From positions 744,001-808,000 of the forward strand of contig JAMXDE010000005.1 in the NCBI GenBank assembly GCA_026770025.1: DNA of 64,000 bases. The letters are read 5' to 3'. Source of the stretch: Craspedostauros australis (taxonomy: Eukaryota; Bacillariophyta; Bacillariophyceae; Mastogloiales; Achnanthaceae). Made by a program: the position numbers and the translations under genes. The notes under the pieces are model-generated. The model ran no database searches, was not told the DNA's origin, and was given only the letters and a program-made list of their open reading frames with translations. This document shows, in pieces, positions 50,646 to 61,400 of this stretch. Numbering within the stretch: the first letter of the stretch is position 1; the number at the start of each line of letters is the position of its first letter.

Positions 50646-52253
50646 ATGTTGACAGTGACATCAGAGCAAATCACCGTTCAGGTTCTTGGAACGGTCGACG
50701 CATCTACCCGCTCCATCTTGACGGATGACGCATTGCGATTCGTCGGCCTGCTATGCGCAAAGTACGAATCCACTCGCCAGCTTTTGCTGCAACAGCGCAA
50801 GGCAAAGGCGAAGGAGATCGATGCCGGCATCTTCCCATCATTTCTGGATTCCGAAGCATCTCACGGGGATTGGAAATGCGCGCCTCCCCCCGCGGATCTT
50901 CGGGACCGTCGCGTGGAGATCACGGGGCCCGTCGATCGCAAGATGGTCATCAATGGGTTGAACTCCGGCGCCCAGACGTACATGGCTGACTTTGAAGATT
51001 CCACCAGCCCAACATGGACGAACATGATGGAAGGGCAGGTCAACTTGCGTGACGCCCTCGCCGGAACGATCACGTACACCAATCCAAAATCAGGCAAGTT
51101 GTACACGCTCAACAAGCAGACGGCCGTGCTTCTCGTTCGGCCTCGTGGATGGCATCTCGATGAGGCCCATATCATCGTGAATGGCAAGCCGGCCTCGGGA
51201 AGCATCGTAGACTTCGCGTTGTACTTCTTCCACAACGCCCACACCCTGTCTCGCAACGGCAGCGGCCCATACTACTACCTGCCCAAGCTCGAGAGCCACG
51301 TTGAGGCCAGGCTTTGGAACGACGTCTTCGTCACCGCCCAGCATTATCTGGGTGTCCCACAGGGCACCATCCGCGCCACTGTCCTCCTGGAGACCATCAC
51401 GGCCGCCTTCGAGATGGAGGAGATTCTGTTCGAGCTGCGCGAACATTCCATCGGACTCAACTGCGGACGATGGGACTACCTCTTCAGCTACATCAAGAAA
51501 TTCAAGATGCACAGCATCGCCCCCGATCGTTCTCACCTCACCATGACGACACCGCTGATGCTGGCCTACGTGCGCCGTCTGATCCAGATCTGCCACCGTC
51601 GTGGCACTTTCGCCATGGGCGGCATGTCGGCCTCGATCCCTGTCAAGAACGACCCGCGAGCCAACGAGGCATCGATCCAGAAGGTCCGCAACGACAAGAT
51701 CCGCGAGGTCCAGGCTGGACACGACGGAACCTGGGTCGCGCATCCCGCCCTGGTGAAGGTCGCACGTGATGTGTTTGATGAGCACATGACGACGCCCAAT
51801 CAGATCCACATCAAGGGTGACCAAACGTTCGTCCCGGCCACCGAACTATTGAGGCTCCCCTCCGTCCCCAAACAAGAGGCCATCACATCGTGGGGCTTGC
51901 AGGCGGGCATCCGGATCGTGCTGGCCTACACAGAGGCATGGATCCGCGGCATCGGGTGCATCCCATTGAACAACGCCATGGAAGACGCCGCGACGGCAGA
52001 GATTTCCCGCGCTCAGGTCTGGCAGTGGAGGGTGCGCGGGATCAAGACGGCGGACGATGGCCTGCTGGTGAGCTCCGACAGGATCTCCTCCCTCATCCAA
52101 GATGAGATCGCTCCACGCAAGGGCGAGGGACGATGGATGCTTGCGGGTAAGTTGGTGGATGACATGCTGAATGCTGCCGAGTTGGATGATTTCCTCACGA
52201 CGGTTTGCTATCCGTACATCGTCAGCATCTCGCCAGATCAATCGAAGCTTTAG
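50646..52253 (+). CDS. MLS: Malate synthase A, peroxisomal (glyoxylate cycle)
   Basis: 535 residues, single exon, the usual length of malate synthase A. It condenses glyoxylate with acetyl-CoA to give malate. Visible landmarks: GLNSGAQTYMADFEDSTSPTW (about 103-123), LLVRPRGWHLDE with the catalytic Arg (about 164), and the family signature REHSIGLNCGRWDYLF (about 264-279). The C-terminal catalytic Asp region IPLNNAMEDAATAEISRAQVWQW (about 439-461) is intact. The protein ends in SKL, a canonical type 1 peroxisomal targeting signal, and has no N-terminal presequence. The glyoxylate cycle lets the cell grow on lipid-derived acetyl-CoA. Isocitrate lyase is not in this window. Confidence 0.97.
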   Translation: MLTVTSEQITVQVLGTVDASTRSILTDDALRFVGLLCAKYESTRQLLLQQRKAKAKEIDAGIFPSFLDSEASHGDWKCAPPPADLRDRRVEITGPVDRKMVINGLNSGAQTYMADFEDSTSPTWTNMMEGQVNLRDALAGTITYTNPKSGKLYTLNKQTAVLLVRPRGWHLDEAHIIVNGKPASGSIVDFALYFFHNAHTLSRNGSGPYYYLPKLESHVEARLWNDVFVTAQHYLGVPQGTIRATVLLETITAAFEMEEILFELREHSIGLNCGRWDYLFSYIKKFKMHSIAPDRSHLTMTTPLMLAYVRRLIQICHRRGTFAMGGMSASIPVKNDPRANEASIQKVRNDKIREVQAGHDGTWVAHPALVKVARDVFDEHMTTPNQIHIKGDQTFVPATELLRLPSVPKQEAITSWGLQAGIRIVLAYTEAWIRGIGCIPLNNAMEDAATAEISRAQVWQWRVRGIKTADDGLLVSSDRISSLIQDEIAPRKGEGRWMLAGKLVDDMLNAAELDDFLTTVCYPYIVSISPDQSKL

Positions 52254-52582
52254 AACAACTGGTGACGGACAAGAAAACCTCGGCAACGCAAGAAAAGTTC
52301 TCAAGAGCAGCCAGTCCACGAGGAAGTACAAGTCGGACGAGCAGACGTTGCATTCATCTGAGTAGAAAATTAAACCATGAATTTACATTGAACGCACGTG
52401 AAAGATCGCAGAACCATTTCCGCCTTCGCACAGACTGGTGGACTAGCTGCGGCAGGTGATTGATGATTGCCAAACTTCATGCATCGTGCTTGTAGTCGTA
52501 CCATTTCATGTGCATTCATGCTGTATTCTTTACTTACTCTAAGTGTGCGTCTGGGTGAACCATGCTTAAACAAATTCACATC
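52254..52582. other. Convergent intergenic region
   Basis: 329 bp containing the 3' ends of malate synthase and the methyltransferase-like gene. Nothing recognisable. Confidence 0.6.
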
Positions 52583-53740
52583 CTATAACTTTCGTCGCTT
52601 CTTCGTCTTCGGCTTGGGCGATGCCATGTCCTCCATGCTGAATGCATCAATGTTGCCCAATTTCAACTTGGATGCAAACCCTGATATAAGGTGCTTCGCA
52701 TTCTTCTTGACGGTGGGCTTGGGTTGATCGGATTGCTTGGGTGGCCCTTTGAGCAGATGCTGCAAGCAAGGCGCTGCGACATCGGTAGGCAGTTTCTCCT
52801 CCTTTGGAATGTGACGGTAATGAACCTCATCGGCGTCGGCATCCTCCATGTCATCATCATTGCCTTCATTCTCATCATCCGTATCAGGTGCGAAGACAAT
52901 GGCGGTGGTCTGCGAACGCTTCCAAACGCTGATAGTGTCGCGAACATGAAACCAATTTGGCAGTTTGGCCTTGAGGAGGCAATGGAAATCGGCCGCGAGC
53001 AACTGTTGGAATTCGGACGAGGACGATCGTCCCCACGGTGCCTGGTCCATGGACAGGTTGGCATCGAGGTAGAGCTCGCCGACATGGATGACGTAGGTGC
53101 CTTCGTAGTGCCTCAGACACGCCGCGCCCATGGATTCTGGTTCCTTCGGCTCGCCATCCTCGTCCATTTCATCCGCATCGGGCATATCCTCCGCGTCCGG
53201 ATAGCACAGGAATAACGTCCTGTTGGACGACCGTATCTTCTTGGAGGCAAGCGCCTCGGGCCCGCCCTTGCACAGGAACGACACGTTCCGTTTTCGTTTG
53301 TTGCCGTTCCCAGACTCGCCGCCACCACCGTCATCCCCTTTCTCCTTCTTGGCTTTCGCCGTGACGATCTTGCCACCCTCCTGCAGGTTCATGTCGTAGC
53401 CGATGATATCCACGCCGTGCTTTCGCAGCAAATGACACCAGTACGCATTGCTGCCACAACCGATCTCGACCAACGGCGAGAAATGCTTGATGATCCGAAT
53501 CGCGCGGTCGTCCGGCACAGCCCAAGCGCATTCGTTGACCAACCGTTCCCCAACCTCGGCCTGCGCCATCCAGAGCTCGCCGCGGCGATCTGCGTCAAAG
53601 TCCGGCGCGAAGACGTTGTCCTGGTCGGATTGCGGCACGGTATCCAGGAACGACTTGACCCCACCCAGCAACGGATTGTCGGTGCTGCGCTTGTCCGCAG
53701 CATCATGCTTGCGCTTCTTGTCTCCCCGTTTCTTTCCCAT
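52583..53740 (-). CDS. Methyltransferase-like protein with nuclear-type basic ends
   Basis: 385 residues from the ATG at 53740 (MGKKRGDKKRKH). The frame stays open for 95 codons upstream, but that part looks non-coding and the ATG has a typical position. Residues about 85-115 read RIIKHFSPLVEIGCGSNAYWCHLLRKHGVDIIGYDMN: a glycine-rich motif I (EIGCGSNAYW) followed by an acidic residue ending strand 2, as in class I SAM-dependent methyltransferases. NRTLFLCYPD may be the motif IV region. Two acidic insertions (DEMDEDGEPKEPE, DENEGNDDDMEDADADE) interrupt the fold. Both ends are basic (KKRGDKKRKHD; KPKTKKRRKL), suggesting a nuclear or nucleolar location. Substrate is unknown; RNA or ribosomal-protein methylation is plausible but unproven. 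Confidence 0.75.
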   Translation of the reverse strand: MGKKRGDKKRKHDAADKRSTDNPLLGGVKSFLDTVPQSDQDNVFAPDFDADRRGELWMAQAEVGERLVNECAWAVPDDRAIRIIKHFSPLVEIGCGSNAYWCHLLRKHGVDIIGYDMNLQEGGKIVTAKAKKEKGDDGGGGESGNGNKRKRNVSFLCKGGPEALASKKIRSSNRTLFLCYPDAEDMPDADEMDEDGEPKEPESMGAACLRHYEGTYVIHVGELYLDANLSMDQAPWGRSSSSEFQQLLAADFHCLLKAKLPNWFHVRDTISVWKRSQTTAIVFAPDTDDENEGNDDDMEDADADEVHYRHIPKEEKLPTDVAAPCLQHLLKGPPKQSDQPKPTVKKNAKHLISGFASKLKLGNIDAFSMEDMASPKPKTKKRRKL

Positions 53741-54322
53741 CTCTTGTCGTTCCGCCTGCAATAGTCGATGCCTGCCAGCTATGGGAGTCTCCTCTTGTTC
53801 TAGATATAATATGTGAGTGCAAGATTGCAGCCAGCAACAATGACCGTCCACATCGACAGATTCGAGAGAAGGATGTGCTCCTCTGCTCAGTGATGAGAAG
53901 GCCACAAACCAACACAAGAGGATTGATTGGTGATGTGTCGTTCTCACCAACGATCTTCGTGTTCGTTGATGTTTTGAGTCGGTTGAGTCATGGTTCACTA
54001 AGTCGTATTTAATGCGTCTGTCCATCTATCGGTACACATCAACCAGCCTCCAACCAGCTCACCGAAATGACGAACACAAAAACACGACTTTCCTCCACCA
54101 CAGAACAACTGTCGTCACACGGAAGAATGGAGGAAGAGTGGCAGGAATGATGGGAAGGCAACGATGGTGGACTGAACTGTTCTGACGATGTTGCACCGCT
54201 GAGCCGTTGATCGATGTATGGATTGAGACCGTCATTCACATTCACACTCACACAAACCGTGACCAACCTTGACAAATATCACAGACGGATCTTCCGCAAG
54301 TCCTTGTACACTGAATCCCAAC
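53741..54322. promoter_or_regulatory. Divergent region between the methyltransferase-like and YceD genes
   Basis: 582 bp between opposite start codons, expected to contain both promoters. No motif is recognised. Both frames remain open some way into it (to 54025 on the minus strand and to a TTG at 54269 on the plus strand), which I treat as chance. Confidence 0.5.
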
Positions 54323-55150
54323 ATGAAGTCCCAGACCTGCTCCATCGCCATCATTGGCGCAATCTACTCCGTTGCCAATTCCGCGGTTGATGGATTCGCT
54401 GTCGATTCTCGGCTGACAACAGCACGCTTCGCGGCCTCTGCGTCGCCATCCGTTTCAGCCTCCTTTCCACTGTCCATGGCATCGACATCCGGCGACGACA
54501 GCAACATTGAGACTCCACCTAATGAATTCGCCAGACCCATCTCCACCGACAAGGTCCTCAAGACATCGGGCGGAAAGAGGCGCATGAACCAGGCCTACAA
54601 GCTCGATGTCACTGCCACGCAAGAGGAGTGCGATGCCCTGGCCGAACGATTCGGCCTCGTCAAGCTGCACAACCTCTCCGCCACGCTGTCCATCCAAAGA
54701 CCGCCGGAGGAAATCTCGGACGGCTCTTCTCACTACTACACCAACGGCCTCATGGCAGTGCAGGTCACGGGCGACGTCGAATCGCGCATCACGCAGACCT
54801 GCGTGCGAACGAATGAGGACTTTGAGGTGGACATTGGCTTCTCCCTCCTCAATCTCGTCAAACCCATCACCGCCAAGCAGATGGACGAAGCCGATGAGCT
54901 CATCCTCAAGGAATTGAAGCGCAACAACATCAAGACGCCGGAATCGGCCAAGGATGTCATGGATTTGCAGCAGATGCTGGAGAACCTTGCTGGGGAGGAT
55001 GATGCCATCGTGGAGGATGAATCCATTTACTCGGGCTTGACCGGAAAGTTGGATGTGGGAGAGCTTGTGGCGCAGATGCTGTGGTTGAACGTCGATCCGT
55101 ATCCCAAGAAGCCAGGCACGACGCCCGTGAGCTTTTCCATCAGCGGATAG
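54323..55150 (+). CDS. YceD/DUF177-like plastid protein (large rRNA accumulation)
   Basis: 275 residues from the first ATG at 54323; the frame opens at a TTG 18 codons earlier. The N-terminus (MKSQTCSIAIIGAIYSVANSAVDGFAVD) is a weak signal peptide with DG|FAV, Phe25 being in the ASAFAP position, so plastid import is likely. Residues about 85-275 follow the DUF177 pattern: a beta-rich region with GLMAVQVTGDVESRITQTCVRTNEDFEVDIGFSLL (the conserved CxRT-x-E-x-F position) and a C-terminal acidic part closing ESIYSGLTGKLDVGELVAQMLWLNVDPYPKKPGT. Bacterial YceD and plant DUF177A support 23S rRNA accumulation and large-subunit assembly. Role in the plastid ribosome is inferred. The second Cys of the bacterial zinc-like site is not evident. 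Confidence 0.8.
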   Translation: MKSQTCSIAIIGAIYSVANSAVDGFAVDSRLTTARFAASASPSVSASFPLSMASTSGDDSNIETPPNEFARPISTDKVLKTSGGKRRMNQAYKLDVTATQEECDALAERFGLVKLHNLSATLSIQRPPEEISDGSSHYYTNGLMAVQVTGDVESRITQTCVRTNEDFEVDIGFSLLNLVKPITAKQMDEADELILKELKRNNIKTPESAKDVMDLQQMLENLAGEDDAIVEDESIYSGLTGKLDVGELVAQMLWLNVDPYPKKPGTTPVSFSISG

Positions 55151-55487
55151 AGCACATCAACAGTTTGGTCCGAGTGTGGTGTGCACTGCGTACTACGGTA
55201 GTCTTCCACAGAGTCAACTTGTCAACGAGTAGGGAGAGAGAGAAGCGCATTCGTGTTTCCGCATCTCGCTGCGAGTATGCATTTCGGATGTTGTCGCAAC
55301 AAGTTAAAAATCTCGAGCACAGTGAACCGCGGATGCGAAGTTCTTTGACTTTGCAGCTGTTACAGAGTGTACGCAAGTCATTAATGTAGCCATACCCAAA
55401 TCAACAGAGCGCCGTCCACTCTGCCATGGTCTGGTCTCATCTGCTCCACAAGTATGTACTCGTATGTGACTGTTCCATATAATGGAT
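55151..55487. other. Convergent intergenic region
   Basis: 337 bp containing the 3' ends of the YceD-like gene and the five-exon gene. Nothing else is seen. Confidence 0.6.
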
Positions 55488-58400
55488 TTAGACTGCGGAT
55501 CGGAAGCAGAATGTACCCACTCTGCCGTCACGCGGATTCTCAGAATCAGACATCAGCAGAACGATCTCTGCACCACCCTCCACGGCAGAATACCTCATGA
55601 CGGCATCCACCACGTAGTGCCCGACATTTTCTTCTGCGATCAGCTCCAGACCCGTGTCTGCCAGCTCGTATGCCACCACTAGACCCTTGCGGCGCACGAT
55701 GATGACGATCGTGCTGCCCAACGAGCAACACAGAACCTCCGGCCATGTTCCCATCGACAACGTCGGCGGGGTGAAGTCGAAGTCCTTGTACGGCGCAAGC
55801 TCGATCAATGCGTCCGTCATCACCTCCGTGAGTGCGATGGAGATGTCTGCGCCCTCTGTGACCGCTGACACGCACACCACCAGATCGCTCTCCGATTCAA
55901 CAACGAACAGCAATAGCGGCATCCACGCCTCGTATCCAACGCCAGGCGGGCAGCACAGGCATGCTCCCATCACATCACTGAACGGGTGCAATCAAAATCA
56001 AATGGAACGAATAAAACGAAATGAAGTCAGAGTCGAAGTGTGGCAACGACCGAAGACGGTGACCAAGAGTACATCAACGTGTCCACAGGCGGGTCCACAC
56101 AGTGTGAGAAGACAACGCGAAGAATCAAAACGATCAAGGACATTTCCACACACCATTCATTCGTAGAGCAAGGCACAAACGTTGGCACAGCTTCGCGAGT
56201 TTGACCACCAACCAAATTGGACTTACTCGGAGGCACAGATGGCCTGGGAATCACCGCACACTGGAACCAACCATGACTCCAAACGTCCGCCAGCTGCCGC
56301 GTTCGTCATCAGCAGCATTCCAACCTTCGAAAGCATATCGGGTCCGTCCTGACCATTCGTCCCACCCTCCTCATAGCAGACGATCTTCTTGCCCTGCAAC
56401 TCCCCGCCACGCTTCCACACCTGCCTTGGGCGGGGCGAATCATCCAACGGCATCCAATGGAAGCCACCGACTGGCGTAATCAACATGAAACACAAGGTGT
56501 CTTCGCCAGCCTCGGGTGGGAGGAAACGCCAGTAGTTCAGCTTCGTCGTCATCTGCAGCTCAACCACCGCCGTCCTCGTTGACAGCTCAAAGACGACCAT
56601 TCTCTTCTCTTTCGCCTGGAAGCAGCAAAGGAACTCGCTGCCGTCCTCGTCCATCTGATCACTCACAACGGCACCGCTTGCACCGATCGGGTATGTGAGT
56701 CCTGGTGGAACTTGGTCGTCTCTCCAAACGATGGTCTTCTCAGACCCGCAGATGGAAATAGCGCCGACTCCAAATCTGTTGGCCGTGGAGAGCGAAAGAT
56801 ACCAAGGTGTGTAGCGTTACGAAGGTGTTGCACATATGAGTGGAGAAACACTTTGTGAGTCGACAAGTCAATCGCGGTGAATGCAGCAGAGTAGATGATT
56901 TGTGCACAAACAAATCGCTTGCATCGACCTCTTTGGTGTGCCATGAACGAGCGCTCCAAGCCACCAAATCCAAACCATTACAAGAGCAAGTCTACCGTGT
57001 GTGGAAATAGAGAGGTCATGCATCACATCGCATACCATCACATGGTATCACATCGCAGAGCATAAAACCGCACAAAATCACATTGCACAGCATCTTATTG
57101 AAATCGGGCACATAGATAGATGCAAGGCAGCCAAGACCAAACATACCTTTCCAATTCTCGATAATCCGGAAGGCCTCCACGATTGCCTCCAAAATGCCTC
57201 GTGGCCGGCGGACCTCGAATGAGCGCGGCCGCTGCTGATGAACGAACTTGCTCCGACAATGGGATCGCACTGTCCCAAAGCGGCGAGATTTCAACCTCCA
57301 TATCTTCGGGCTCAGCCGAATCGAACTGCTCAACCTCTTCTGCGGTGGTGGGTGATGCCACATCCGGCGTCCCAAAGCCATCCGAGCCAGCAACCGCTGC
57401 CGTCGGAGTGGCGCCAAAGTCTGACCCAAATGAAATCGGCGCAGCATCCTCTGCTGCGTTTGCCCCAAAGGATTCAAACACGTCGCTCGCGAATCCGCTT
57501 GCGGGATCGGTCTCCTTCGTCTCAGAGGAATCACGCACGGCTGGAAGGTCGAAGCTTGGTTCTTTGGGAGCTTCGAGTTTGCCCTTGCCTGGTGGCGCAA
57601 GCAGATTCTTACGGCTGACCTTGCTCGTTGTATCGGATGGTGGTTTGAGACCGCCTGGTGGCATGAGGGTTCCACGGGGTTGACCAGGAGGTGCCAAACC
57701 ACCGGAAGATGGTGCTGCCAGCTTTCCCAAGCCACCGCCCTTCTTCTTGATCTTCACGCGGAACTTGCGCTTGATCTCGGCGCTTTCCAAATACTCTGTC
57801 ATGAACGTCCGGATGTCGTCCGCTACACGCTCCATCGCCCATGCGCGAATTTCTGTCATTCTGAACGCTGGGGGGTGGTTCAGCCCGAACACGAGGTACG
57901 ACTTCGTCAATGGCCCATCGAAAGCTGAGGCACCTGCGAATTCGTCGGCTTCCATGTCGGGTGGAGCAAAGCTGAGTTCCTTGGAGAAGCAGCTTTCGCC
58001 CTTCATCAGCAGACCAGTGGTGGCTGTTGTGGCGGTGAGTTGCTTGATGATGATACATGCATGATTCCAACGGCCGAACAAGGCAGTGCTCTTGCTCTTG
58101 TTGCTGGGACCATCATCGTCGTCGTCGTCGTCGTCATGGTTGTCACTATCATCTTCGCTGATCTTCGGCTTTGTCTTTGCTTTGTCACCAGAAATTGTGC
58201 GGAACTCGAGCTCTCCAGATTTTGACAAGATGAGCTCCCACAAAGTGGAATCCTTCTCGTTGGCGAGACACACCTTGTCAAGATCCCCAGCCGATGACCC
58301 AAACGTCCTCCGAGCGAGTACTATGTCATGCTTCAATTCCTGGGGAATCCAGAACCAGAATTCTACGGTGCACTTTTGACGGGAATCATGGTCGGGCCCG

Positions 58401-61400
58401 TGCATGATACCAATGTCCAAACTCTTTCCTCGGCTCGCTGGTATGGCAAAACCAGCAGCACGGCCAACGCCACTCTCCTTGAAGACAATGTCGTACAGAG
58501 CCTTCACCTTGCCGCTCTCTCCTTCGTCCACGCTGGATGTGGACTGCTCGAGCTCCACAGAATCGGACACGCCAACAAGGACCGCCTTGTTCTCGAACTT
58601 GGTCAAATCCGCAAAACCTTCCTCCTTCCATGGTGTTTCGTCGTCATCACCTTCGGAGATTCTGTAATACGCGCACAGCTTGTCCTTATCTTCGTGACCT
58701 TGCCCCACACCTTCGACCCAGCCATCCTTGGAGTAATCATCGTCATCTCCTCCGAATGAATCATCATCGGCCTTGTTGAGGATGTCTGCGAGCGTCGTGG
58801 CGCCGGTTCCTACCGCGTTCTCCGCGCCCTCCTTGCCTAAAATGACCGGTCTGGTCCGTCCAAACCACTCTTGGATGCTGTCCAAAGTCAGGATGTGCTC
58901 CTTTTCCTTGTTGGGTCCTTCGTTCCTGCATATGTAAGCATAAACACATTAACAGATGACGTCGAGGACCACGTGTGGCATACATACAGCAAGCAGACAA
59001 AGTGTCAGCGTAGTACATCGTGATGTGCCATCATGACTTCAAAGGATCATGATTCGCTCTGAAGCTGCGAGTGCAATGCGCGAAACCAACCAAGCCGCCA
59101 TAAGCACAAGTGTTCGTACATGAAAATGACTTGCAATGCCAGTGGACGTACCAGATGTGCTTCGCATCGATCGCTTCCGATACGAACAGTTTCGAGTTGG
59201 TTCTGCTGCTCGAACCACCGTGGATCTTCAGGAATGCGGACTCCCCAATGATCTTGGGTCGCATGCGACGTATCTTGCGTCCTCTCTGAAGTGATGGTGC
59301 CATCTGCTTCATCCATCGATCCGTAAAGTCTGCCGATGCCGGTTTTCCCGCTTTGATGGTGTTGGACTTGAGCTGCAAGGACAGCGCGGCCAGCGCCCCA
59401 GTCGCCGACGACGACACCGCTTTTCCAAGTTGGCTATCCGTGTGGCATAGCGCCTCCAAGAGTTGGGTGGGATCCTTGGATGGGTCCATCTGAAGCGTTA
59501 GCGCCAGCTGCAGAAGCCTGGAGTCGGCGGATTCTGTTCCCACCATGTCCAAAAGCTTCAAGGCATCGCTCACATTGCCAGCAAACAACGATTTGTTGGC
59601 CAGCTCGTTGCACATAAATGCTGACGGATCGCTGTGCCGGGGCAGTGTGGAGGACATGTTCTGATCAGGTGATTTGACGTACTCCGTGAAGTACTGATCA
59701 CCGTGAGCGAGGAGGTGCAGTTTCGTGTCTGCGGTCTTCGCTGCTATGGATTTGGAAGACATTGGGATCCACGGTGGCAGGATCCGGCTATTGGCTGCTC
59801 GATGGAATGACACCGTGCCCGTCAACAGCCACGATGATGCTTCGTCGAGGTTGTAGAATGACAGGAGTTCGAACACGCGTGGAGTGATGCCCGTGCCATG
59901 ATCGCCGATACCGCCACCGTCGCTGTGAGAGAGCGATGTGATCTTGCGTCCGAACCTCTCAACTACGGTCCTGAGAAGCGGCATGGTACTGGTCTGCGGG
60001 CCGCCTGTGCTGATGACGTTGGCCAACAGCGGTTCCAGGAGCAACGCTGGTCTCGTGATGGCCTCTGGCAGTGAACTGGGTTTGGATTGATCCTTCTCGC
60101 GAAGGTGAGATGCCACGTGGACGCGACCGTAGATGAAACGATCAGGACGGACGGCGAGCAACACGTACGGGCAGTACCCTGACAACGGGCCTGGGAGCGT
60201 CGCCAGAACTCCCGTCCCGAAGCTTGCCTTGAGGCCGCACACGTAACGAATCTTGAAATCTGCGCCACAGAATGCAACCGCAAAGGATCCCACCGGGGCG
60301 ACCGATCTGGCAGGTGCTCCACAAGCCGAGCTTCCGACAAGGTTCATGTTGGGATCGAGGACCAGCACTCTTGTGTTGGTAGCGACAGCGTATCCGCCCT
60401 GAATTGATCCTTCGTTCGGGAGCGGTAAGATGTTGAAGATCTCTTCGCCATCCTCGAACCAAAAGATTGGATCCTCTTCGAAGCTAGGGAGGGTGTTGGA
60501 CCATTTGCTATCTCCCTTGCCGGTCGGAGCCGTCGCACTACCCACGATCAAACAACCTCGATCATCAGAAGTTCTGGTTCCTGCCGCGAGGAGCCTGATC
60601 TCGTCCGATTGGCGCGTGACGAGCTGCAAACGGCGGCAGTCAATGTGGTCATCCTTCATGGCACCGACGATGGGGCGGAATGCCGCCGCTTCCTTCCAGA
60701 CTTCTTTGGACTCCACGGTTTCCTTTTTGAATTCTCGGACGGTCCCACCATTCACGCCCAATATCAACGCGATTGCGCCAGCGGCCTTGTCGGTGGGAAG
60801 GAAGGACACATCACGCCCATCCACAACATCTGACAGTTTCATGCCGCCATTGTCTTCTTGTTGGAAGAATGCGATCTTGATGCAATCCGACGCGCCAAGA
60901 CCGGTGCTCCTCATTGCCACGGCAAGGTTGGAACCATCGCTGCTTCGAATGATCCGAGAAGGCATCAGGCCATCCATGTCGCTGGCGCTGGCAATTTCGC
61001 AAACGATTTCGGACGACGTTCCTCCGTACACAATGCCATCGTCATTCGAGTCTTGGTTGCTGGACTTGTCCGATGCTGACGTCGCCGATGATTGTTTGAC
61101 CGCCGCTTTGCAATCGCTTGCCAGCGTCCGAACCAGCCAATGTCGCAAGGTCGGTGTGGACCAAGAAACAAGCTTGGAATCTGACAACTTGCGTCGGTCG
61201 CATTGCATCGTGGAGTACACGTGCAAGATCCCCTGCCTGTCTGCCTTTGCGTCGGTCAAGTGAACCGTGCCATCGGATGCGAGGCCTGGTGGTTGAGAGG
61301 TGATGATGTGACCGTACCTGCCATGGAGCTTGTCGTCGACCTTCATCACATGGATTGCCTTTTCGGAGTAGTACACGATGCCTGGGAGGTTGTGGTTCGA

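Noticed and set aside
56663-56973. Two 77-98-codon minus-strand frames between exons 3 and 4 of the five-exon gene
   Set aside because: They read intron 3 and an off-frame part of exon 4; the splice-defined frame gives the WD-like sequence instead.
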